Source: an uncultured Alistipes sp.
GTDB taxonomy: Bacteria > Bacteroidota > Bacteroidia > Bacteroidales > Rikenellaceae
Length of the DNA stretch: 19,169 nt
Reading direction: 5' to 3'
Assembly: GCA_937880705.1 (NCBI GenBank)
Contig: CALGRZ010000104.1
Span: 1-19,169, forward strand
In this document: piece by piece, positions 7,495 through 15,663 of the stretch
Numbering within the stretch: the stretch's first letter is position 1
Layout of the letters: every line of letters starts with the position of its first letter
The notes under the pieces: generated by a model
What the model saw: the letters and a program-made list of their open reading frames with translations, nothing else
What the model was told of the DNA's origin: nothing
Databases searched by the model: none
Position numbers and translations under genes: made by a program

Positions 7495-10400
7495 ATGCAC
7501 CCATTTGTTCACCTACATGTTCACAGCCACTTTTCGCTGTTGGATGGCCAGGCAAGTATTCCGAAGCTTGTCGACAAGGCCATAGGTGACGGCATGCCGG
7601 GCTTGGCCCTCACAGACCATGGTAACATGTTCGGTATCAAGGAGTTCTATAACTACATACAGAAGAAGAACTCCGAGCGCAAGGGCAAAATCAAGAAGCT
7701 CCAGGGACTTATCGAACGTCTGGAGGCAGGCACGGCGACCGAGGAGGAGATGGGCGAAGATGCACAGGCCGCACTGGCCAAGGCTCGCGTGGAGCTCGAT
7801 GCCATCCCCAAGGCCGATTTCAAGGGCATCATCGGTTGTGAGGTATATGTCGCGCGCCGCCGCCTCTTCAACAAGGAGGGCAAGGGTGACCAGAGCGGCT
7901 ACCACCTCATACTGCTGGCCAAGAACATGACCGGCTACAAGAACCTTATCAAGATTGTATCGAAGGGCTACACCGAGGGATTCTATATGCGTCCCCGTAC
8001 CGACCGTGTGGAGTTGGAGAGGTACCACGAGGGACTTATCTGCTGCTCGGCATGTATCGGCGGTGAGGTTCCGCGACATATTCGTGCCAACAACTTTGAG
8101 GCTGCCGAGGAGGCTGTGCAGTGGTACAAGAGCATCTTTGGCGACGACTACTACCTGGAGCTTCAGCTTCACAAGGCCACCGTTGAGTTTGCCAACCATG
8201 AGGCATATCCCGAGCAGGTAAAGGTAAACGAGCACCTCATGCAGTACTCGAAGAAATACGGTGTAAAGTTGGTATGTACCAACGATGTACACTTCGTTGA
8301 CGAGGAGCATGCCGAGGCCCACGACCGACTGATATGTCTGGGTACGGGCAAGGACCTTGACGATCCGAAACGTATGCTCTATACCAAGCAGGAGTGGATG
8401 AAGACCACGGCCGAGATGAACGAGCTGTTCAGCTTCGTGCCCGAGGCCATCGCGAACACCGTGGAGGTGTGCAACAAGGTGGAGAGCTACTCTATCGACC
8501 ACGCCCCCATCATGCCCACCTTTGCCATCCCCGAGGAGTTTGGCACCGAGGAGGGTTATCGTGCCAAGTACTCCGAGCGCGACATCTTCGACGAGTTCAC
8601 ACGCGACGAGAATGGCAATGTGGTGATGTCGGAGGAGGATGCCCAAAAGAAGATCGAGAAGCTGGGTGGTTACGACAAGCTCTACCGCATCAAGTTGGAG
8701 GCCGACTATCTGGCCAAGTTGGCTATGGATGGCGCACATAAGCGTTATGGCGAGACACTTGACGAGGAGACCGCAACACGCCTTAAGTTTGAGCTGCACA
8801 TAATGAAGACGATGGGTTTCCCCGGCTACTTCCTTATCGTGCAGGACTTCATCCGCGCAGCGCGTGAGGAGTTAGACGTGTCGGTAGGCCCGGGACGTGG
8901 CTCGGCCGCAGGCTCGGCTGTCGCCTACTGTCTCGGTATCACACAGATAGACCCCATCAAATACGACCTGCTGTTTGAGCGTTTTCTCAACCCCGATCGT
9001 ATTTCGCTGCCCGATATCGACATCGACTTCGATGACGATGGTCGTGGCCGTGTGCTCAACTGGGTAACACAGAAGTATGGCAAGGAGAAGGTGGCACACA
9101 TCATCACCTACGGCACTATGGCCACCAAGATGGCATTGAAGGATGTGGCGCGTGTGCAGAAGCTGCCTCTACCGCTCTCCAACCAGCTCTGCAAGTGGGT
9201 ACCCGACCGTATTCAGGATCCCAACGACAAGGATAAGCAGCTTAAGATAAACCTTAAGAATGCTATCATGGCCGTGCCCGAGCTCAAGGCGGCCGAGGAG
9301 TCCGACGACCCCAATATGCGCGATACGATCAAGTATGCCAAGATGTTGGAGGGCACGGTGCGTGGCACGGGTGTGCACGCCTGTGGCACGATTATTTGTC
9401 GTGACGATATCACCGACTGGGTGCCGGTATCGACTGCCGACGACAAGGAGACGGGCGAGAAGATGCTCGTAACGCAGTACGAGGGCTCGGTAATTGAGGA
9501 TACGGGACTCATCAAGATGGACTTTCTGGGTCTGAAGACCCTCTCGATTATCAAGGATGCTGTCGAGACAGTTAAGCAGACCCACGGCATTGAGATAGAC
9601 ATCGACAACATACCGATTGACGACAAGAAGACATACAAGCTGTATTGCGACGGCCGCACCGTAGGTACGTTCCAGTTCGAGTCTCCGGGTATGCAGAAGT
9701 ACCTCCGCGAGCTACAACCCTCGACATTCGAGGATCTTATCGCGATGAACGCACTCTACCGCCCCGGCCCGATGGACTACATACCCGATTTTATCGACCG
9801 TAAGCATGGCCGCAAGCCCATTGTCTACGATATCCCCATTATGGAGCGATACCTGAAGGACACCTACGGCATCACGGTATATCAGGAGCAGGTCATGCTC
9901 TTGTCGCGTCTGCTGGGTAACTTCACGCGAGGCGAGTCCGACACGTTGCGTAAGGCGATGGGTAAGAAGATCAAGTCGAAGCTGGATGAGCTGAAGCCCA
10001 AGTTTATTGCGGGCGGCAAGTCTAATGGCCACGACGAGAAGGTGCTGGAGAAGATATGGGCCGACTGGGAGAAGTTCGCATCTTATGCCTTCAACAAGTC
10101 GCACGCCACATGCTACTCATGGGTTGCCTACCAGACCGCATACATCAAGGCCCACTTCCCCTCGGAGTATATGGCAACGGTGTTGAGTCGCAACCTTAAC
10201 GACATCAAGCAGGTGACCACATACATGACCGAGTGCAAGAGCATGGGCATATCGGTGTTGGGTCCCGATGTGAACGAGTCGATGGTTAAGTTCTCGACCA
10301 ACAAGAGGGGCGATGTACGCTTCGGCCTTGCAGCCATCAAGGGTGTTGGTGAGGCGGCATCGGAGTCAATAGTCAACGAGCGCAAGCATAACGGCCCCTA

Positions 10401-11328
10401 CAAGTCGATATACGACTTTATGGAGCGAGTAAACTATACGGTAGTCAATCGTAAGTGTCTGGAGAGCATGGCCTATGGCGGTGCCTTCGATTCGCTTATC
10501 GACTTCAACCGCTGTCGCTTCTTTATGAGCGATGCAAGCGGCATGCTCTTCCTGGAGTCGCTGGTAAGGTATGGTCAGCGAGTGCAGGCCGAGAGGCTGA
10601 ATGCACAGCAGAGCCTCTTCGGAATGGATGGTGGCGGTGGCGGCATACAGCAACCGCGAGTACCCGTAGCCGAGGACTGGAATACGCTGACAACGCTAAA
10701 CAAGGAGCGCGATGTTATCGGTCTGTTCCTTTCGGCACACCCTTTGGATCAGTATGAGTTCGTACTCAAGAATATGTGTCAGGCAGAGCTTGGAGCACTC
10801 AACGATCTAACGCCACTGAAGGATACGGAGATCGCCTTGGCGGGTGTGGTTACGGAGGTAAACACGATGTTTACGAAGGATAATCGCCGTTGGGCTCGCT
10901 TTAAGATGGAGGACTATGGCTCGGAGCATGAGTTTACGTTGTTTAACAAAGATTTTGAGCGTTTCGGCATACTTATCGAGAAGAACAACTTCCTCTTCAT
11001 ACAGGGCCGTGTGCAGATACGCCCCTACAAGGAGCCTGCCGAGCTGGAGTTTAAGATACTCTCCATACAGCAACTTGCCGATGTTGCAGAGAGCATTAAG
11101 TCTATACGCATAGACCTGAGCATCAGCGACATCAACAGCTCAATCACGGAGCTGCTCTTCAACAAGATAAAGTCATCGAAGGGCAAGACTACGCTACAGT
11201 TCAACATCTACGATGTGGAGAACGACGTGCGACTTAAACTTGTATCGAAGAAGTATCGTGTGAAGCCATCAAGCGAGCTTATGGCATTTTTGGATGATAA
11301 CGACATAAAATATCATATCATTAACTAA
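7495..11328 (+). CDS. dnaE: DNA polymerase III subunit alpha
   Basis: 1277-aa replicative C-family polymerase. The N-terminal PHP domain has the full metal-site pattern: His8 and His10 (HLHVHSHF), Asp18, His42 (TDHGN), Glu116 (GCEVYV), His137, Cys187, and Asp264/His266 (NDVHF). E. coli lacks several of these, so this PHP domain may be an active 3'-5' exonuclease. A helical, charged insert of about 50 residues (57-107) sits inside the PHP domain. Palm motifs: GPGRGSAAGS, PDIDIDFDDDGR with catalytic Asp509 and Asp511, and KMDFLGLK with Asp676. The helix-hairpin-helix region reads AAIKGVGEAA. A beta-clamp-binding pentapeptide QQSLF is at 1038-1042, with an OB fold at about 1105-1200 (ALAGVVTEV, FIQGRV). 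Full length and intact. trxA follows after 19 bp. Confidence 0.97.
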   Translation: MHPFVHLHVHSHFSLLDGQASIPKLVDKAIGDGMPGLALTDHGNMFGIKEFYNYIQKKNSERKGKIKKLQGLIERLEAGTATEEEMGEDAQAALAKARVELDAIPKADFKGIIGCEVYVARRRLFNKEGKGDQSGYHLILLAKNMTGYKNLIKIVSKGYTEGFYMRPRTDRVELERYHEGLICCSACIGGEVPRHIRANNFEAAEEAVQWYKSIFGDDYYLELQLHKATVEFANHEAYPEQVKVNEHLMQYSKKYGVKLVCTNDVHFVDEEHAEAHDRLICLGTGKDLDDPKRMLYTKQEWMKTTAEMNELFSFVPEAIANTVEVCNKVESYSIDHAPIMPTFAIPEEFGTEEGYRAKYSERDIFDEFTRDENGNVVMSEEDAQKKIEKLGGYDKLYRIKLEADYLAKLAMDGAHKRYGETLDEETATRLKFELHIMKTMGFPGYFLIVQDFIRAAREELDVSVGPGRGSAAGSAVAYCLGITQIDPIKYDLLFERFLNPDRISLPDIDIDFDDDGRGRVLNWVTQKYGKEKVAHIITYGTMATKMALKDVARVQKLPLPLSNQLCKWVPDRIQDPNDKDKQLKINLKNAIMAVPELKAAEESDDPNMRDTIKYAKMLEGTVRGTGVHACGTIICRDDITDWVPVSTADDKETGEKMLVTQYEGSVIEDTGLIKMDFLGLKTLSIIKDAVETVKQTHGIEIDIDNIPIDDKKTYKLYCDGRTVGTFQFESPGMQKYLRELQPSTFEDLIAMNALYRPGPMDYIPDFIDRKHGRKPIVYDIPIMERYLKDTYGITVYQEQVMLLSRLLGNFTRGESDTLRKAMGKKIKSKLDELKPKFIAGGKSNGHDEKVLEKIWADWEKFASYAFNKSHATCYSWVAYQTAYIKAHFPSEYMATVLSRNLNDIKQVTTYMTECKSMGISVLGPDVNESMVKFSTNKRGDVRFGLAAIKGVGEAASESIVNERKHNGPYKSIYDFMERVNYTVVNRKCLESMAYGGAFDSLIDFNRCRFFMSDASGMLFLESLVRYGQRVQAERLNAQQSLFGMDGGGGGIQQPRVPVAEDWNTLTTLNKERDVIGLFLSAHPLDQYEFVLKNMCQAELGALNDLTPLKDTEIALAGVVTEVNTMFTKDNRRWARFKMEDYGSEHEFTLFNKDFERFGILIEKNNFLFIQGRVQIRPYKEPAELEFKILSIQQLADVAESIKSIRIDLSISDINSSITELLFNKIKSSKGKTTLQFNIYDVENDVRLKLVSKKYRVKPSSELMAFLDDNDIKYHIIN

Positions 11329-11347
11329 CTTTAAAAACATTACAACT

Positions 11348-11662
11348 ATGGCATTGAACATTAACAAGGAGAACTACGATGAGATTATGGGCAAGGGTCT
11401 GCCCGTGGTAATTGATTTCTGGGCTACATGGTGCGGTCCCTGCCGCATGGTAGCACCCATCATCGAGGAGCTTGCCGAGGAGTACGAGGGCAAGGTTCTT
11501 ATTGGCAAGTGCGACGTTGACGACAACGACGACATCGTAGCCAAGTACATGGTTCGCAACATCCCCACTATCGTCTTCCTGAAGGATGGCAAGCAGGTGG
11601 ATAAGCACGTTGGTGCCGGCACCAAGGAGCAGCTCAAGGCAAAGATCGAGGCTATGCTCTAA
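11348..11662 (+). CDS. trxA: Thioredoxin
   Basis: 104-aa single-domain thioredoxin with no signal peptide, hence cytosolic. Active site WCGPC has the redox pair Cys29/Cys32 within DFWATWCGPCRM; the cis-proline loop is NIPTIVFLKDG with Pro73; the C-terminal helix is complete (EQLKAKIEAML). It reduces disulfides in client enzymes such as ribonucleotide reductase. It lies 19 bp after dnaE, suggesting cotranscription with the polymerase; I found no convincing separate promoter. It ends 18 bp before a strong terminator. Confidence 0.96.
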   Translation: MALNINKENYDEIMGKGLPVVIDFWATWCGPCRMVAPIIEELAEEYEGKVLIGKCDVDDNDDIVAKYMVRNIPTIVFLKDGKQVDKHVGAGTKEQLKAKIEAML

Positions 11663-11680
11663 TTCAGGCCAACCATCAGC

Positions 11681-11718
11681 AAATAACCCTGGCAAGCAAC
11701 GCTTTGCCAGGGTTATTT
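11681..11718 (+). terminator. Intrinsic terminator after trxA, shared with the convergent CPBP gene
   Basis: AAATAACCCTGGCAA (11681-11695) pairs perfectly over 15 bp with TTGCCAGGGTTATTT (11704-11718) around an 8-nt loop. The A-rich left arm and T-rich right arm provide U-tracts in both directions, so it can end trxA on the plus strand and the protease gene (stop at 11738) on the minus strand. Confidence 0.9.
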
Positions 11719-11737
11719 CATCTTATGCTTCACTATC

Positions 11738-12568
11738 CTACTCCATCTCCTCATCATCCACGAGCTCCGATGGCTGCTCCTCCTCTTCGAGGTTTACCTC
11801 GGGCTGATGTGATCGACGATCGACACGGCGCATAGTCCTCACCAGATGGCCAAAGCCGACCACCACAACGACCAATGCCACGGCATATATGACAAAGTAG
11901 TTCTCCGAGCCCACGATAAGTTCCTGAATACTCTTGTCGTGATACGACAGCTGCATCATGGCATAGGCGATGGCATTGTTGCATATATGCAGGATGATGG
12001 GGGTAATTATCGAGCCCTTCAGATAGTAGAAATAGCCAAGTATGATGCCTGCGATGAAGGCATCAACAGCTACGATAAGCGAGCCATGAGCTACGGCAAA
12101 GAGCAGTGCCGAGAGCACCACGGCAAGCGATGGCGAAGCGAAATGGCGCAGCATCGACACAAGGCGGCCACGGAAGATAAGCTCCTCGAACATAGGGGCT
12201 ATACCCACCGCCAGGATTAGTGTCCGCCCTCCATCGGGAAAGACCCTGTTATCCGCAGCCAACAGCGACTCGAGGGGAGAGGTTACCACATAGACCGACA
12301 CAAGGAATATCACGCCCCAAAGCACCGCTACGGGATCAAAGCCTCGTAGGGCGATCATAACACCCTCGCGCCTCGACCACAACAGCCTCTCGACGACGGT
12401 AAGCAGCACAAATACCATGACCACGACCGCAAGGTTGATCACCATAAACCGCATATCCGTAGAGGGGGCATCGAAGCTACCCACCACAGCTCCTACGGTG
12501 AGGGAACTTGCGAGGTAGACAACCACGAAGAGTATCAGCGTGCCCAATATTTGAAGTAGTCGTTTCAT
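11738..12568 (-). CDS. CPBP family intramembrane metalloprotease (CAAX/Abi type)
   Basis: 276-aa polytopic membrane protein with the three CPBP (Rce1-like) motifs: EELIFR (Glu128, Glu129, Arg133 = EExxxR), FAVAH (Phe157, His161 = FxxxH) and HICNN (His194, Asn198 = HxxxN), which form the glutamate/histidine active site in the membrane. Multiple hydrophobic helices surround them, and the C-terminus is a short, strongly acidic tail (EEEEQ, DDEEME). I start it at the ATG at 12568 (MKRLLQILGTLILF, a hydrophobic N-terminus); the open frame extends 13 codons upstream with Cys/Pro-rich residues that look untranslated. Family members process prenylated proteins or peptides or act in bacteriocin self-immunity; here the substrate is unknown. 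It converges on trxA and diverges from parA. Confidence 0.88.
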   Translation of the reverse strand: MKRLLQILGTLILFVVVYLASSLTVGAVVGSFDAPSTDMRFMVINLAVVVMVFVLLTVVERLLWSRREGVMIALRGFDPVAVLWGVIFLVSVYVVTSPLESLLAADNRVFPDGGRTLILAVGIAPMFEELIFRGRLVSMLRHFASPSLAVVLSALLFAVAHGSLIVAVDAFIAGIILGYFYYLKGSIITPIILHICNNAIAYAMMQLSYHDKSIQELIVGSENYFVIYAVALVVVVVGFGHLVRTMRRVDRRSHQPEVNLEEEEQPSELVDDEEME

Positions 12569-12642
12569 AAAAAACGGTGGTTTTGTGCATGTATGACATC
12601 CACACATGTAGCTTTGTCATACGCACCACAACAAAATTTGAA

Positions 12643-12650
12643 CAAAGATA
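12643..12650 (-). promoter_or_regulatory. -7 element candidate for the CPBP protease gene
   Basis: On the minus strand the sequence is TATCTTTG, an exact TAnnTTTG match, 74 bp before the ATG at 12568. No TTTG box was found 19-20 bp upstream of it. Lies in the 169-bp divergent gap shared with parA. Confidence 0.35.
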
Positions 12651-12693
12651 CTTTATTTTTCAAAAACGCGGGCTATAATCCGATAAATTTTAT

Positions 12694-12701
12694 TAAATTT
12701 G
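12694..12701 (+). promoter_or_regulatory. -7 element candidate for the parA operon
   Basis: TAAATTTG matches TAnnTTTG exactly and lies 36 bp before the parA ATG at 12738. The surrounding DNA is strongly AT-rich, unlike the flanking genes. No clear -33 TTTG is seen at 19-20 bp, so support is partial. This would be the promoter for the parA-parB-DUF5683-transglycosylase-mnmE run. Confidence 0.4.
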
Positions 12702-12737
12702 CCCGAATATTTATAAGTAAAAAAGAAGTTGACCAAG

Positions 12738-13508
12738 ATGGCAAAAGTTGTTGCATTAGCAAATCAGAAGGGTGGCGTAGGAAAGACCACCACAGCCATA
12801 AATCTCGCAGCCTCGGTAGCCCTTTTAGGCAAGAAGGTGCTGCTTATCGATGCCGACCCCCAGGCAAATGCCACATCGGGTCTTGGCTTCGACATCAACC
12901 TTGATGGCATCTATGAGTGTATCATTGGCGAGCGACGTGCCGAAGAGGTTATCCTGCATAGTGCCGACATCAAGAAGCTGTGGTTGCTACCCTCGTCTAT
13001 CAACCTGGTAGCTGCCGACACCGAGCTTTCGACTATGGAGAATGCCCACCACATCATCAAGGGCATCGTAGACTCGGTTCGCGATAAGTACGACTACATC
13101 TTCATCGACTGCTCACCCTCGTTGGGCTTCACCACGGTCAACATCCTCACGGCAGCCGACTCGGTGCTTGTGCCCGTACAGTGCGAGTATCTGGCGCTGG
13201 AGGGTTTGAGCAAGCTGCTCAACACCATTAAGATGGTAAAGAGCCGACTAAACCCCGAGTTGCAGGTCGAAGGCTTTGTCTTGACGATGTACATGCGCAA
13301 CCGACTGAACAACCAGGTGGTGGCCGAGGTGCGCGAGCACTTTGGTGAGCTAACATACGAGACCATCATCCAGCGTAACATCCGTCTGGGTGAGGCACCC
13401 TCACACGGCAAGCCCGTGATGCTCTACGATGCCGCAGCATCGGGTTCGGTCAACTACCTGAACCTTGCCCGCGAGTTTTTGAAACGCAATCGTCGTAAGC
13501 GCGAGTAA
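12738..13508 (+). CDS. parA: Chromosome-partitioning ATPase ParA (Soj)
   Basis: 256-aa deviant-Walker ATPase. The ATG at 12738 gives the standard start MAKVVALANQKGGVGKTT; a TTG nine bases upstream is less likely. The deviant Walker A KGGVGKTT (11-18) has both the signature Lys11 and catalytic Lys16; Asp38 and Asp40 lie in LLIDADPQ, and Walker B appears as YIFIDCSPSLG. There is no N-terminal HTH, so this is the short chromosomal (type Ib/Soj) form, which binds nucleoid DNA nonspecifically as an ATP dimer and is released by ParB to move origins apart. parB follows after 27 bp. Confidence 0.95.
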   Translation: MAKVVALANQKGGVGKTTTAINLAASVALLGKKVLLIDADPQANATSGLGFDINLDGIYECIIGERRAEEVILHSADIKKLWLLPSSINLVAADTELSTMENAHHIIKGIVDSVRDKYDYIFIDCSPSLGFTTVNILTAADSVLVPVQCEYLALEGLSKLLNTIKMVKSRLNPELQVEGFVLTMYMRNRLNNQVVAEVREHFGELTYETIIQRNIRLGEAPSHGKPVMLYDAAASGSVNYLNLAREFLKRNRRKRE

Positions 13509-13535
13509 CAAATTGTTAAAAAGCAGAAACACTAT

Positions 13536-14408
13536 ATGACAGCACAGAAGAAGAGAGGCCTCGGGCGCGGCTTGGATGCTCTGTTCGGCACCGACAGCCC
13601 CATGGTACAGTCAAAGCCTATGACAGAGATGGCCGAGGTGGCAATTGCAGATATCGAGCCTAATCCACAGCAGCCGCGCACCTCGTTTGACGAAGAGGCC
13701 ATTGCCGAGCTCTCGGCATCTATAGCGCAGCTGGGTGTGATACAGCCCATCACGCTCAAACGCAACGAGAATGGTAAGTACACCATTATCAGTGGTGAGC
13801 GTCGTTGGCGCGCCTCACAGCTCGCAGGTCTCGAGACACTGCCCGCCTATATCCGTGAGGTTGACGATGAGGATCTACACGCAATGGCTCTTGTGGAGAA
13901 TATCCAGCGTCAGGATCTCAACGCCATAGAGATTGCTCTTGGCATGCAGCGACTTATCGACGAGTGCGGACTCACCCAGGAGGCCATGGCCGAGAAGGTG
14001 GGCAAGAAACGCTCGACGGTATCTAACTATATGCGTCTTCTGGCACAGCCCTCGGAGGTGCAGCTCGCCCTGAAGGAGGGCATCATCACCATGGGCCACG
14101 CCAAAGCTATCGCCGGCATGGAGAGCAGCGAGCAGCTCAAGGCTCTTAAGAAGTGTGTCAAGCGCGGACTCTCGGTAAGACAGATGGAGCAGCTGGCACG
14201 CAAGCTTTCGGAGGTCAAGACCTCGGCTGCCAATGACGATGAGGAGTATCCCGAGAGCTACTCGCGCCTTGTCGAGGAGATGGAGCGACTCTTCTCCGAG
14301 AACATATCGATTAAGCGCACGAAGAGTGGCGGCAGCCGCATAACCATCGAGTGCAGCTCGGATGACGAGTTGGAGCGATTTGTAGAGCGACTGCAGAAGA
14401 TAAAATAA
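13536..14408 (+). CDS. parB: Chromosome-partitioning protein ParB (Spo0J), CTP-dependent clamp
   Basis: 290-aa parS-binding CTPase. The N-terminus KKRGLGRGLDALFG is the conserved ParA-stimulating peptide. The ParB/Srx CTP-binding fold carries ISGERRWRA (box I, about 86-93) and ENIQRQDLNAIE (box II, 121-132). A central HTH for parS recognition spans roughly 145-167 (LTQEAMAEKVGKKRSTVSNY), followed by helical linker and the C-terminal dimerisation segment (EYPESYSRLVEEMERLF to the end). By eye I see no parS-like TGTTnCACGTGnAACA site in this window, so its sites lie elsewhere. It is cotranscribed with parA by position. Confidence 0.95.
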   Translation: MTAQKKRGLGRGLDALFGTDSPMVQSKPMTEMAEVAIADIEPNPQQPRTSFDEEAIAELSASIAQLGVIQPITLKRNENGKYTIISGERRWRASQLAGLETLPAYIREVDDEDLHAMALVENIQRQDLNAIEIALGMQRLIDECGLTQEAMAEKVGKKRSTVSNYMRLLAQPSEVQLALKEGIITMGHAKAIAGMESSEQLKALKKCVKRGLSVRQMEQLARKLSEVKTSAANDDEEYPESYSRLVEEMERLFSENISIKRTKSGGSRITIECSSDDELERFVERLQKIK

Positions 14409-14438
14409 AAAGCAAAAACGAGCGTTAGTCCTTAAGTG

Positions 14439-15656
14439 ATGAACCTGCGTAGAGTCATAATTGCAGTGTGTATGGTGGTTGCCATGATCGCAACCGCCGA
14501 GTCGTCGTCGGCCCAGGAGTACAACCGCGAGCGACTGCGTGGTAATATACGAAGCATCAATGCCGGAGGTCTGGTACCTATCGACTCAGCAGCACTGCGC
14601 GAGGCCGAGGCCCGTGCAGCGGCGCGTCGTGACTCTATCTACAACCACTTCATCGACTCGCTGGCCGCCAGAGATGTCGAGGGCTACGACTACCTCTCGG
14701 CAGAATCTCGCGACTCGTTGCGCTCGATAGTCATGGCCCGTGTGCACCGCGACTCCTCGAAGCGTGGCCGTGCCGACAGCATCACGCCCGATGGTCGCCG
14801 CATACGCTTCAACAAGCGCGGCGAGATACGCAAACCCTTTATCAGCGACTCGATGGGTCTGTCGAAGGTGTGCTGGCTGTCACTGCCCATACCCGGCTTC
14901 GGTCAGATCTACAACAAGCAGTATTGGAAGCTCGGTGTGCTCTACCCCGTCGTGGGTGCATCGGTGGGCATGTTTGTCTATGAGAACAAGCAGTATAAGC
15001 CTCTTAAGGCGCAATACGACCAGTATCTTATCGACAATGGATACATGCGCACCGAGGAGCTGGATAAGTTGCAGACGAAGCTCATACGCAGCAACACACG
15101 ACGACAGATATATGCCGGAGTGGCCATCGCCTCGTACATATATTTCATTGGTGATGCCGCCATAAACTATGCCACCAACGAGGTGTCGCAGATCAAGAAG
15201 GCCACTACCCTATCGACCATCTGCCCCGGTGCCGGACAGATCTACAACAAGAGCTACTGGCGTGTGCCGATAGTCATCGGCGGTATGGCCTCGACGATAT
15301 ATACCATCGACTGGAATAACCGTGGCTACAAGCGTTTCAAGACCGCATATACGCTTCGTGCAGACTACGACACCAACCCCGAGAAGTACCCCAACGGTGC
15401 TCCCGATGAGTTCCGCGGAGCATACTCTGCGACATTCCTCAAGAACCTTAAGGATAGCTACCGCCGTAACCGCGACCTATGTATCCTGCTCACCGCAGGT
15501 GTCTATCTGTTGCAGATCATGGATGCACATGTCGACGCCCACATGCAGGATTACGACATCTCGGATGACCTCTCGATGAACATTGAGCCATACTTTGATG
15601 TGACCGCCGTACGCTCACAGCCTACCGTAGGTCTTAATATGAGTTTGAAATTCTAA
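14439..15656 (+). CDS. DUF5683 domain membrane-associated protein with an internal duplication
   Basis: 405-aa protein of the Bacteroidota DUF5683 family, function unknown. An N-terminal signal peptide (to about residue 26, ending SSSAQ) is followed by a charged Arg/Glu/Asp region, then two copies of one unit. Copy 1 (about 146-250) starts PIPGFGQIYNKQYW; copy 2 (about 258-370) starts CPGAGQIYNKSYW. In each, hydrophobic helices follow, then an Arg-Arg pair, another hydrophobic helix with Tyr, and a closing Asp-containing stretch. The export signal and helices place it in the cell envelope. The ATG at 14439 is used; a GTG directly before it (14436) is equally in frame. It lies between parB and a peptidoglycan lytic enzyme, with gaps of 30 bp and 7 bp, an arrangement I recall from other Bacteroidales. 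Confidence 0.82.
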   Translation: MNLRRVIIAVCMVVAMIATAESSSAQEYNRERLRGNIRSINAGGLVPIDSAALREAEARAAARRDSIYNHFIDSLAARDVEGYDYLSAESRDSLRSIVMARVHRDSSKRGRADSITPDGRRIRFNKRGEIRKPFISDSMGLSKVCWLSLPIPGFGQIYNKQYWKLGVLYPVVGASVGMFVYENKQYKPLKAQYDQYLIDNGYMRTEELDKLQTKLIRSNTRRQIYAGVAIASYIYFIGDAAINYATNEVSQIKKATTLSTICPGAGQIYNKSYWRVPIVIGGMASTIYTIDWNNRGYKRFKTAYTLRADYDTNPEKYPNGAPDEFRGAYSATFLKNLKDSYRRNRDLCILLTAGVYLLQIMDAHVDAHMQDYDISDDLSMNIEPYFDVTAVRSQPTVGLNMSLKF

Positions 15657-15663
15657 CCATACA

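Noticed and set aside
7513..8799. 428-codon open frame antisense to dnaE
   Set aside because: It mirrors the well-supported dnaE reading frame; its Leu/Val-rich translation shows no domain and arises from biased GC-rich codons on the other strand.
11316..11333. TATCATTA and TAACTTTA as a separate trxA promoter
   Set aside because: Spacings to the only TTTG (11289) are 23 and 33 bp and the leader would be too short; cotranscription with dnaE is simpler.
12569..12607. N-terminal extension of the CPBP protease to 12607
   Set aside because: The extra 13 residues are Cys/Pro-rich and precede a good hydrophobic start at 12568.
12674..12679. TATAAT sequence upstream of parA as a sigma-70 -10 box
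   Set aside because: Bacteroidota use TTTG/TAnnTTTG promoters, and no -35 box is present; an exact TAnnTTTG lies 15 bp downstream.
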